Source of the DNA: Patescibacteria group bacterium
Lineage (GTDB): Bacteria > Patescibacteriota > Patescibacteriia > WFTA01 > S139-112
Reading direction: 5' to 3'
NCBI GenBank assembly: GCA_015485715.1
Contig: WFTA01000007.1
Coordinates: forward strand, 1 to 7,507
Length of the DNA: 7,507 bases
This document shows, piece by piece, positions 1 through 5,524 of this stretch; position 1 is the stretch's first letter; each line of letters starts with the position of its first letter. The notes under the pieces are model-generated. The model had not been told where the DNA came from. It did no database searches and saw only the letters and a program-made list of their open reading frames with translations. The translations under genes and the position numbers were made by a program.

Positions 1-2
1 CT

Positions 3-116
3 AATATAGATGATGATAATCTTGTCACAAGTATAAGTAATGTTATTAAGGGTAAAGTAACTATAGGGAGAGAAAATGAGAGAGATAGAGGATTTTCAAT
101 AATAATTGAGTGTTAA
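3..116 (+). CDS. 3' end of an unidentified protein gene (partial)
   Basis: An open frame enters from the left edge and runs 37 codons to tandem TAA TAA stops; the other two + frames are closed at once. The visible tail is acidic, then alternates charged and hydrophobic residues and ends in FSIIIEC, like the last beta strand of a folded domain. I do not recognise the family from this tail. The stop lies 11 bases before the preferred acylphosphatase start, and no promoter or terminator is evident between them, so the two are probably co-transcribed. That this is the end of a real gene rests on frame, strand and spacing only. Confidence 0.55.
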   Translation, partial: NIDDDNLVTSISNVIKGKVTIGRENERDRGFSIIIEC

Positions 117-127
117 TAATATTAACT

Positions 128-406
128 ATGAAGTGCTTGCGTATTTATATTTCAGGAGTTGTGCAGGGAGTGGGGATGAGGTATTTCATCAAAACTGAGG
201 CCAGCAGTATGGGGTTGGTTGGTTGGGTGAGAAATCTGGATGATGGAAGAGTAGAGATTGTGGTAAAAGGAGATAGAGAAAAGTTAGATGAGTTTTTGAA
301 GATATGCAGAAGAGGATCTCCTTTTGCACAAGTAGAACAGGTAGATGTACAGGAGATAGACTGCAGGAGCTTTGACTTTACAGAGAGCTTTGAGATAAAG
401 TATTGA
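128..406 (+). CDS. acyP: Acylphosphatase
   Basis: This small cytoplasmic enzyme hydrolyses acyl phosphates such as 1,3-bisphosphoglycerate or carbamoyl phosphate to a carboxylate and phosphate. From the ATG at 128 the product is 92 residues, the usual family length. The N-terminal signature ISGVVQGVGMRYF holds the phosphate-binding loop and its essential arginine. The second signature GWVRNLDDGRVEI supplies the asparagine that positions the nucleophilic water. A GTG at 110 would add six hydrophobic residues and overlap the upstream gene; family members begin just before the first strand, so ATG 128 is preferred. No Shine-Dalgarno is visible at either start. The gene follows the partial upstream gene by 11 bases. 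Its physiological role is unsettled in most bacteria. The nearby gap gene makes 1,3-bisphosphoglycerate, but a promoter and another gene lie between, so a link is only suggestive. Confidence 0.93.
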   Translation: MKCLRIYISGVVQGVGMRYFIKTEASSMGLVGWVRNLDDGRVEIVVKGDREKLDEFLKICRRGSPFAQVEQVDVQEIDCRSFDFTESFEIKY

Positions 407-410
407 CAGG

Positions 411-429
411 TGAACAAAAATAGTGTTCA
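411..429. repeat. Inverted repeat TGAACA-N7-TGTTCA between acyP and the surface-protein promoter
   Basis: Perfect 6-base arms (411-416 and 424-429) flank a 7-base A-rich loop, starting 5 bases after the acyP stop and ending 7 bases before the proposed -35 box at 437. No U-tract follows (the next bases are GATTTGC), so it is a poor intrinsic terminator. It could be a weak RNA hairpin at the end of acyP or a dyad operator for the next gene. The arms resemble GAAC/GTTC half-sites, but the spacing is too long for a classical Gram-positive LexA box. Confidence 0.4.
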
Positions 430-436
430 GATTTGC

Positions 437-465
437 TTGATTTAATTTTAAAAATATGCTATTAT
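437..465 (+). promoter_or_regulatory. Predicted sigma-70-type promoter with extended -10 for the 682-residue surface protein
   Basis: A -35 box TTGATT (437-442) and a -10 box TATTAT (460-465) are separated by exactly 17 bases. TGC directly before the -10 box supplies the extended -10 TG. The predicted start near 472 would leave a leader of about 60 bases. The G-rich stretch AAGGGAAAGG (479 onward) is too far from the ATG at 534 to serve as its Shine-Dalgarno. Confidence 0.6.
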
Positions 466-533
466 ATAAATAGTTAGAAGGGAAAGGTTGGGATATTGTT
501 ATAAAAACAAAAACAAAAATTATATTTGAAAAT

Positions 534-2582
534 ATGCTGGGCAAAATCAATAACAAAATGTTTAATATATTTTTAGTTATTAGCATAGTCCTCTCAGGAG
601 GATTTTTTTATTTTTCTCCGGTCTTTGCGCAGCTTGATTCCGGGGCAGTTTCATCTGGTGCATTACTTACAACACCACAAAATATAATAAAAAATTTTAA
701 AATTACCAAACTCTATCCTACCTTAGCGAGAATGGAGTGGGAGAGCAATGTAAAGGACAATTTTTATGTAGCATATAGTAAAGATGAAATTTCTTCAGAC
801 AGCGAATTTCAGACAATAGATGCAAAATTTGCAGGTATTTCTTCAGTAGGGTTATACAAGTATGAAGCTGTGCTTGACAATCTAGACCCTGACTCTCTTT
901 ATTATTTTAAAATTTATACCAAAAATGCAGATGAGATAAAATTTTATGATTTATGGTTTAACTATCTAAAATATTTTGCAACTCCTTCCTCTGAACTGGA
1001 TACAACACCTAGAATTGCTTATTGGTGGGGCAAAGTAAATCAGTATACAGAGAATGGGGTTTGGAAGAGTGATCCAGATGGTGTATCAGGAGCCAATATT
1101 AATAAGTTTATTTACTGTAAAAAGTGGTACCCCAATACCATAGAGGTGGAAGAATATAAATATGAAACAATTATAGACTGGAAGGAAAGGGGTAACAAAA
1201 ACAGCCATACAGGTACTTTTATGACTTATAAATGTGTTCAGGGTGAAAGTGGGAAGGATGCAGATGGTGAAGATGGTAATAGTGGTCCAAGTGTTGATGT
1301 AAGTAAAAAGCCTGATTTTATAGTGAGCAATATCAGGATTGTGCCATATTTTAAAGTAATAGTTCCTGAACCAATGAAGGGAAAGTTTGAGGAATCAGAG
1401 AAGTCAGCATCACCTGCTGTTCTGGGAGTAAATAGCAAAGATGATTTGTCTAAATTAAAGAAGACTTATCAGCTGTTTGTAGTGATAAAAAATATAGGCT
1501 ATCCTACTGAGCCTAAAGAGCTTAAGATAAAAGTGAAAGATATAACAGGAGATAGAGAATATGAAAGAGAATTTAGAGGAGGTGTGTATATGCCGGGTGT
1601 GCCTTATGTTGTGAGAATGGACAAATTTACACCTATCTCAGACAAGCATACTTTGGAAGCTATAGTGGATGCTGATAATGAATTTGATGAGATAAGTGAG
1701 GATAATAACGCTTTAACAAAAGATTTTGAGTTTGATGTTCAGGTTGTACCATTATCAAATTATAAAGAGAAACCAGATGAGTTGGATGATAAAGATTTAG
1801 AAGAAAATGATGACAAAAACGCTGTAAAAGACAGGATAAAAGTATTACCTTTTGACAATACAGCAATCACAAATGCTTTAAAAAAGCAAATCGAGGCATT
1901 AAAAAATATAAACGAGAAATTAATGGATAGAATAAACAAACTCAAGGAAAAGATTAAAAAATTAAATATTAAAATTTCAAATCTTGAGAAGAAAGTTATA
2001 GAAAAAGAAAAGAAACTAACACAAAAAATAAATGAAAAACTGACAGAAAGACTAAAGGGAAGAATACTTCTTCAAGTTGAAGAAAACGGGGAAGCGTGGT
2101 ATATAGATCCTGAAACAAGTCAGAGATTTTACCTTAAAGACGGCAACTCAGCATATAACCTTCTTAGAATATTTGGTTTAGGCATAAAGACAGAAGATTT
2201 GGAGAAGATACCGGTAGCTCTTGATAAATATGAGGGTGCAGATACAGACAAGGATGGTCTGCCTGACGGGCTGGAAGAAGCGCTGGGCACAGATCCTAAA
2301 GATGAAGATTCAGACGAGGATGGATTGACAGATAGAGAGGAATTGGAAAAAGGCTATAATCCTCTTGGTAGTGGTCAGATGAACACAGATGAGAGTTTGG
2401 CAGAAAGACTGGAGGGAAAGATTTTACTTCAGGTAGATAGAAGAGGAGAGGCTTGGTATGTATATAACGGACAAAGATATTACCTTAAAGACGGAAAATT
2501 TGCTTATGATCTTATGAGAAAGCTGTCACTGGGAATCAAAAATAGTGATATAAGACAAATCCCTGTAGGGGAACTTGAATAA
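534..2582 (+). CDS. Secreted multidomain surface protein (FN3-like, CARDB-like, coiled coil, TSP3-like, two GEAWY modules)
   Basis: This is probably an exported cell-surface or adhesion-type protein; no enzymatic motif is seen. The N terminus has lysines, a hydrophobic core at residues 11-29 and a likely signal peptidase site after VFA32. Next come an FN3-like beta domain (about 48-151), a domain at about 160-238 holding the only cysteines (C195, C234), an acidic Gly/Asp linker (239-256), a CARDB-like domain (about 257-403, with NEFDEISEDNNAL), an acidic linker, and a Lys/Glu/Leu coiled coil (about 443-508). A ~60-residue module follows at 503-562, then thrombospondin-3-like acidic repeats (568-611, DTDKDGLPDG and DSDEDGLTD), then a second module at 622-679. 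There is no C-terminal membrane helix, sorting signal or lipobox. No Shine-Dalgarno precedes ATG 534. A second in-frame ATG at 558 would still leave the hydrophobic core but remove the lysines. Domain names come from recognition, not a search. Confidence 0.88.
   Translation: MLGKINNKMFNIFLVISIVLSGGFFYFSPVFAQLDSGAVSSGALLTTPQNIIKNFKITKLYPTLARMEWESNVKDNFYVAYSKDEISSDSEFQTIDAKFAGISSVGLYKYEAVLDNLDPDSLYYFKIYTKNADEIKFYDLWFNYLKYFATPSSELDTTPRIAYWWGKVNQYTENGVWKSDPDGVSGANINKFIYCKKWYPNTIEVEEYKYETIIDWKERGNKNSHTGTFMTYKCVQGESGKDADGEDGNSGPSVDVSKKPDFIVSNIRIVPYFKVIVPEPMKGKFEESEKSASPAVLGVNSKDDLSKLKKTYQLFVVIKNIGYPTEPKELKIKVKDITGDREYEREFRGGVYMPGVPYVVRMDKFTPISDKHTLEAIVDADNEFDEISEDNNALTKDFEFDVQVVPLSNYKEKPDELDDKDLEENDDKNAVKDRIKVLPFDNTAITNALKKQIEALKNINEKLMDRINKLKEKIKKLNIKISNLEKKVIEKEKKLTQKINEKLTERLKGRILLQVEENGEAWYIDPETSQRFYLKDGNSAYNLLRIFGLGIKTEDLEKIPVALDKYEGADTDKDGLPDGLEEALGTDPKDEDSDEDGLTDREELEKGYNPLGSGQMNTDESLAERLEGKILLQVDRRGEAWYVYNGQRYYLKDGKFAYDLMRKLSLGIKNSDIRQIPVGELE
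2040..2219 (+). repeat. First copy of the GEAWY module in the surface protein
   Basis: Residues 503-562 form a unit with landmarks LKGRILLQV, GEAWY, YLKDG, FGLGIK and KIPV. It aligns with the unit at 2397-2570 over its whole length, about 34 of 58 aligned positions identical by hand. It directly continues the coiled coil. I recall similar modules in Parcubacteria secreted proteins, often near a coiled coil or linker; their function is not known to me. Confidence 0.8.
2397..2570 (+). repeat. Second, C-terminal copy of the GEAWY module
   Basis: Residues 622-679 repeat the first unit with landmarks LEGKILLQV, GEAWY, YYLKDG, LSLGIK and QIPV. This copy is two residues shorter, in the turn after AWY. 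It ends three residues before the stop, so the module closes the protein. The DNA has diverged much more than the protein, pointing to an old, selected duplication rather than a recent one. Confidence 0.8.
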
Positions 2583-2676
2583 AAGGTCGTTTTATCAATT
2601 TAATTAGTGCTATGAATATACCTAAATAATAAAAGGTTTATAAAAAACAAAGACAAAAATAATTAACTAAAAACAT

Positions 2677-2850
2677 ATGACCGACATACAAGTGCAAAAT
2701 GAACATCAAAATCAAAACAGTGACCTTGCCCATTTCCATCTCAATCAGCAGGGGAGTATGGAAGAACTCATAGTATATTTTATGGGACTTATTATAATAC
2801 CATCTATTATGGTCGGTTATCTGGTATATCATTCATTCGGATATATATAG
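2677..2850 (+). CDS. Small single-pass membrane protein, 57 residues
   Basis: An ATG-to-TAG frame of 57 codons fills most of the space before gap. Residues 1-28 are polar and rich in Gln, Asn and His (QNEHQNQNSD, HFHLNQQ). Residues 31-50 are a continuous hydrophobic helix (LIVYFMGLII onward), and the product ends in a short aromatic tail. A polar head joined to a clean membrane helix is not what random AT-rich sequence usually gives, and the frame is on the same strand, 32 bases upstream of gap. No Shine-Dalgarno is visible; a TATAAA at 2639-2644 could be a -10 box but has no good -35 partner. No family is recognised. With no net positive charge before the helix, topology cannot be settled. 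It may be the first gene of a unit with gap and the two envelope genes after it. Confidence 0.55.
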   Translation: MTDIQVQNEHQNQNSDLAHFHLNQQGSMEELIVYFMGLIIIPSIMVGYLVYHSFGYI

Positions 2851-2882
2851 ATTGAGTAAATGTAAATTAAGGGAAAATTATT

Positions 2883-3908
2883 ATGAATAAAATCAGAGTA
2901 GCTATCAATGGCTTTGGAAGGATAGGGAGGCATGCATTTAAAATAGCTCTTGAGAGAGAAAATATAGAAATCGTTGCTATAAACGACCTTACAACTCCTG
3001 AAGAGCTTGCATATCTTTTGCAGTACGATACAGTCTACGGCAGGTATGAGAAAGAAGTAAAATGGGATCTTGTCTCCAGAGGAACAAGAAGCGGACATAT
3101 CATAGTAGATGAGAAAAAATATCCCATATACGCTATACCTAATCCTGAAAAGCTTCCTTGGAAAAAACATAAAGTGGATGTTGTGATAGAGTCCACGGGA
3201 AGATTTGTAAAAGATGGCGCGGCCAAAGCCCATCTAAAAGCAGGAGCCAAAAAGGTAATCGTATCTGCTCCTGTAAAGGGAAGTGGAGATATTAAAACTT
3301 ATGTCAAAGGGGTAAATCATGATAAGTACTCTGGAGACAAAGTTATATCCAATGCTTCTTGTACCACAAACTGTATTTCACCTGTTATAAGAGTAATAGA
3401 TGATAATTTTGGAGTAGAAAAGGCTCTTATGACTACAATTCATGCCTATACCTCCACACAAAATATAGTAGACGGACCTCACAAAGATCCTCGCAGAGGT
3501 AGAGCGGCGGCTCAAAATATAATCCCAACCACCACCGGAGCAGCTATAGCTACCACCAAAACCATTCCAAAGTTAAAGGGTAAGTTTGATGGTATAGCCA
3601 TGAGGGTGCCTGTATTGAATGGATCTTTAGCTGATTTTTCTATAGTTACCAAAAAGAAAGTAACCGCTCAGCAGATAAACAGAGCATTTAGGCAGGCAGA
3701 AAAAAATCCAATCTACAAAGGTATTATAAAAACCATACAGGATCCCATAGTGTCTTCAGATATTATTGGCGATCCCCATTCTGCCATAGTAGATTTATTC
3801 TTTACAAAGGTTGTGGGCGGTAATCTGGTAAAAATACTTGCTTGGTATGACAATGAGTATGGATATAGTCAAAGGCTTGTGGATATGGTCGAGGTAGTTT
3901 CTTTATAA
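2883..3908 (+). CDS. gap: Glyceraldehyde-3-phosphate dehydrogenase, type I
   Basis: This cytoplasmic tetrameric enzyme converts glyceraldehyde 3-phosphate, phosphate and NAD+ to 1,3-bisphosphoglycerate, the oxidative step of glycolysis. At 341 residues it is full length. Visible are the Rossmann motif INGFGRIGR (8-16), the acidic residue D35 after the second strand that favours NAD over NADP, the active-site segment NASCTTNC with catalytic C160, H187 in HAYTSTQ, the S-loop (about 190-212), the TTTGA phosphate-binding segment (216-220) and WYDNEYGYS (321-329). The S-loop reads DGPHKDPRRGRAA; a Gly-Pro here resembles E. coli GapA. The stretch at 61-74 looks slightly longer than in standard enzymes. 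A modest Shine-Dalgarno (AAGGG, 2869-2873) lies 9 bases before the ATG. The gene sits 32 bases after the small membrane protein gene and 30 before the next one, so an operon is likely. Confidence 0.97.
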   Translation: MNKIRVAINGFGRIGRHAFKIALERENIEIVAINDLTTPEELAYLLQYDTVYGRYEKEVKWDLVSRGTRSGHIIVDEKKYPIYAIPNPEKLPWKKHKVDVVIESTGRFVKDGAAKAHLKAGAKKVIVSAPVKGSGDIKTYVKGVNHDKYSGDKVISNASCTTNCISPVIRVIDDNFGVEKALMTTIHAYTSTQNIVDGPHKDPRRGRAAAQNIIPTTTGAAIATTKTIPKLKGKFDGIAMRVPVLNGSLADFSIVTKKKVTAQQINRAFRQAEKNPIYKGIIKTIQDPIVSSDIIGDPHSAIVDLFFTKVVGGNLVKILAWYDNEYGYSQRLVDMVEVVSL

Positions 3909-3912
3909 TTAA

Positions 3913-3931
3913 CCAGCTTTAGGCTGGAGAG
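3913..3931 (+). promoter_or_regulatory. Shine-Dalgarno GGAGAG partly held in a small hairpin
   Basis: GGAGAG (3926-3931) lies 7 bases before the ATG at 3939 and is the best Shine-Dalgarno in the window. Its first two bases are also the end of a perfect 5-bp inverted repeat, CCAGC (3913-3917) and GCTGG (3923-3927), with a 5-base loop. The hairpin could slightly temper ribosome access between gap and the next gene. It is short, so a functional effect is uncertain. Confidence 0.4.
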
Positions 3932-3938
3932 AAAAAAT

Positions 3939-4349
3939 ATGAATCATAGATTTTACATATGGCTTGCAGGAATTTTGTTTGTAATCATTGTTGCAACAAT
4001 TTTTATTGCAGCAGGAGAGAGAGATAGAGTTGTACAGCCTGATAAGCAGTATCTAAAGGAGAGTGCAGCAGTAAACATGGAGGATAAAGTAACTGAAGAA
4101 GAGAATGTATCTGCTGAAGAAAATCAAACACCTTCAATGGAGAATGTAAAAAAAGACACATCCTCTCCGTCTAATAATAGTGCTGCAGCAGAAAACCCTG
4201 AGAAAGTAATAGAGGATTTGAATAATGTAGCAAATGATCTTACATCTGAATTCGCTGTTATTGAAAATGAAACAAACACTCTTCAGGATTTAGGGTCAGA
4301 CGCTGATACAGGTACACTGGGAAGTGATTTAGATATTCTTTCTCAGTAG
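3939..4349 (+). CDS. Membrane-anchored protein with acidic, disordered outer domain
   Basis: The family is not recognised. The 136-residue product starts with MNHR, followed by one membrane helix (about residues 5-25), then a polar low-complexity domain. There is no convincing cleavage site, so it is most simply a signal-anchored protein with the C-terminal part outside. By hand count, residues 27-136 hold 26 Asp/Glu against 8 Lys/Arg, no cysteine, and a Ser/Asn/Pro/Ala-rich middle (about 73-87), suggesting disorder. The end (about 90-136) has spaced Leu and Asp/Asn (DLNNVANDL, GSDLDIL) and may form short helices. A clear Shine-Dalgarno supports the start. It lies 30 bases after gap and 21 before the secreted helical protein, whose basic N-terminal part could be its partner. 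I recall loosely similar short anchored proteins beside helical secreted proteins in CPR genomes, but cannot name a family. Confidence 0.85.
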   Translation: MNHRFYIWLAGILFVIIVATIFIAAGERDRVVQPDKQYLKESAAVNMEDKVTEEENVSAEENQTPSMENVKKDTSSPSNNSAAAENPEKVIEDLNNVANDLTSEFAVIENETNTLQDLGSDADTGTLGSDLDILSQ

Positions 4350-4365
4350 TTATAATTAATATAAT
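4328..4365 (+). promoter_or_regulatory. Possible internal promoter(s) before the secreted helical protein
   Basis: Two exact TATAAT hexamers lie in the 21-base gap between genes, at 4351-4356 and 4360-4365. The first has TTTAGA (4328-4333) 17 bases upstream, a 4-of-6 match to TTGACA. The second lacks a good -35 box but ends 5 bases before the ATG at 4371, so a transcript from it would be nearly leaderless. No Shine-Dalgarno precedes this start. AT-rich spacers give such matches by chance, so this is tentative. Confidence 0.35.
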
Positions 4366-4370
4366 CTGAT

Positions 4371-5402
4371 ATGTATAAAGGGAAAACAATTAAATTATTA
4401 TCAGCATTGATGGCATTATCCTTTGTTTTTGTCGGGGCTTTTCCTGTATTGTCTGCAGGAAATAATGATGAAATGCAAAAAACTTCAAAGCCAATGACAA
4501 GACCTGAGATGATGCCTCTTCCAACAGCCACAAAATTTAAAGAAGGAAAAGAAGATAAAGATAGAGACAAGATGGAGGTAAAGAAAATTAAACCTGCTCC
4601 TGTTGTAAAGATGAAGAGATTTAAAGGCAAATTTGAAGAAATAAAAGATCAATACAAGAAGGAAGTTGAGTATTATAAAAAATCACGAAATCAGCTCCTT
4701 AGACTTAAAGAAAGAAGGAGCAAAGCTGCAGGAGCAGAGGAGATGAGGCAGATTAATAAAGAGGCAAAAGCTTACCTTTTAAGGGTTATAAATATACTGG
4801 TAGGAAAGCTTGAGGCATTGAAAACTTGGGTATCAAACAGAAAAGCGTATTCAGATGAGATAAAACAAAAAGTTATATCTGAAATAGATGAAGATATAAG
4901 GTGGCTTCAGGAGCAGGCGCAAAAAGTCGAAAATGCTGATGAGTTATCCCCGGATGATGTAAGAGAAAGAGCTAAAGAAATCAGAGAATATTGGAATAAA
5001 TATCGATCTAAAATAAAGAGATTAAGTGGAATTGTGATGGCTTATAGAGTGGAAACTCTGGTGGAGAAAGCAGAGAATCTCGCAGATAGGGTAGAGGAAA
5101 AAATAGATGTTCTGAAAGAAAGAGGGGTTGATACATCTAGACTTGAATTATGGCTTGAGGAGTTCAAGACAGACATAGAAAAAGCGAAACAAAAAGCTGA
5201 AAATGCAAAGGAGAGATTTGAAGGTATAGATAATGCCTCATCTGCTGACAGATTTTTTAGAGAAGGACATTCTATGGCAAGAGATGTTCTGAGTATGATA
5301 AGAGAAGCTCATAGAGAGCTTATGAGCATCATCAGGGAGATGAAACAGCAGGCCAGAGCCAATGCAGATGAGGAAGGACAGGCTAATTCTTCTCAAGAGT
5401 AA
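4371..5402 (+). CDS. Secreted, almost all-helical protein of unknown function
   Basis: The family is not firmly recognised. The 343-residue product has a signal peptide: MYKGKTIK, a hydrophobic core (about 9-28) and a likely cleavage site after LSA29. The mature protein has no cysteine and no second membrane helix. Residues 30-80 are Pro/Met/Lys-rich and probably extended (MTRPEMMPLPTATK). Residues 82-330 are highly charged and helical, broken at SPDD (193-196), ERGVDTSR (250-257) and GIDNASS (285-291), so several long antiparallel helices or a helical bundle are likely. The segment near 226-286 is patterned like a coiled coil. By hand count the mature chain is slightly basic (about 70 Lys/Arg to 62 Asp/Glu), with the excess at residues 52-120, whereas the preceding anchored protein is strongly acidic. 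It may be a periplasmic or surface-associated structural or binding protein. It ends 20 bases before the terminator and is the last gene of the unit. Confidence 0.87.
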   Translation: MYKGKTIKLLSALMALSFVFVGAFPVLSAGNNDEMQKTSKPMTRPEMMPLPTATKFKEGKEDKDRDKMEVKKIKPAPVVKMKRFKGKFEEIKDQYKKEVEYYKKSRNQLLRLKERRSKAAGAEEMRQINKEAKAYLLRVINILVGKLEALKTWVSNRKAYSDEIKQKVISEIDEDIRWLQEQAQKVENADELSPDDVRERAKEIREYWNKYRSKIKRLSGIVMAYRVETLVEKAENLADRVEEKIDVLKERGVDTSRLELWLEEFKTDIEKAKQKAENAKERFEGIDNASSADRFFREGHSMARDVLSMIREAHRELMSIIREMKQQARANADEEGQANSSQE

Positions 5403-5422
5403 TTTTAAGTAAGAAGATAATT

Positions 5423-5462
5423 AAAACCTCCTGTTTTGAGCGCCCCAAAGCAGGAGGTTTTT
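5423..5462 (+). terminator. Strong intrinsic terminator closing the gap/envelope unit
   Basis: A 16-bp stem pairs 5423-5438 (AAAACCTCCTG onward) with 5446-5461 (ending CAGGAGGTTTT), with one G-U pair (5434/5450) and a 7-base loop, AGCGCCC. Five T's end the arm (5458-5462). It begins 20 bases after the stop of the helical protein gene. Because A's flank the left arm, it could also stop transcription from the minus strand. Confidence 0.93.
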
Positions 5463-5489
5463 AAATTTGTGGATTTGGGATCTATAAAT

Positions 5490-5518
5490 TTGACTTATTT
5501 TATGGATTGTGATACCAT
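5490..5518 (+). promoter_or_regulatory. Promoter candidate for the DUF4143 ATPase, possibly giving a leaderless transcript
   Basis: TTGACT (5490-5495, 5 of 6 to consensus) and TACCAT (5513-5518, 4 of 6) are spaced by 17 bases. The start codon ATG begins 7 bases after the -10 box ends, where transcription would be expected to begin, and no Shine-Dalgarno is present. A gene following a terminator must have its own promoter, which supports the assignment. Confidence 0.45.
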
Positions 5519-5524
5519 AAAATT

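Noticed and set aside
79..90. AGAGAGATAGAG motif recurring at about 4018-4029
   Set aside because: Both copies encode Arg/Asp/Glu-rich stretches in purine-rich coding sequence; codon preference explains them and there is no extended similarity.
110..127. GTG at 110 as the acylphosphatase start
   Set aside because: It would add six hydrophobic residues absent from the family and overlap the end of the upstream frame; ATG 128 gives the usual 92-residue length.
488..529. Leader peptide starting at TTG 488 behind AAGGGAAAGG
   Set aside because: Thirteen codons of Lys/Asn-rich sequence from a rare start show no attenuator structure; the A-rich leader alone accounts for it.
2591..2644. Promoter for the small membrane protein and gap unit (TATAAA at 2639-2644)
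   Set aside because: The -10 match is fair, but no acceptable -35 box lies 16-18 bases upstream, so it was not listed as a feature.
2680..2817. ACCGAC / GTCGGT inverted repeat inside the small gene
   Set aside because: Six-base arms more than 100 bases apart within coding sequence are expected by chance.
2829..3233. 134-codon minus-strand frame opposite gap
   Set aside because: It lies antisense to the strongly recognised GAPDH reading frame and shows no family motif; it is a shadow of the real gene.
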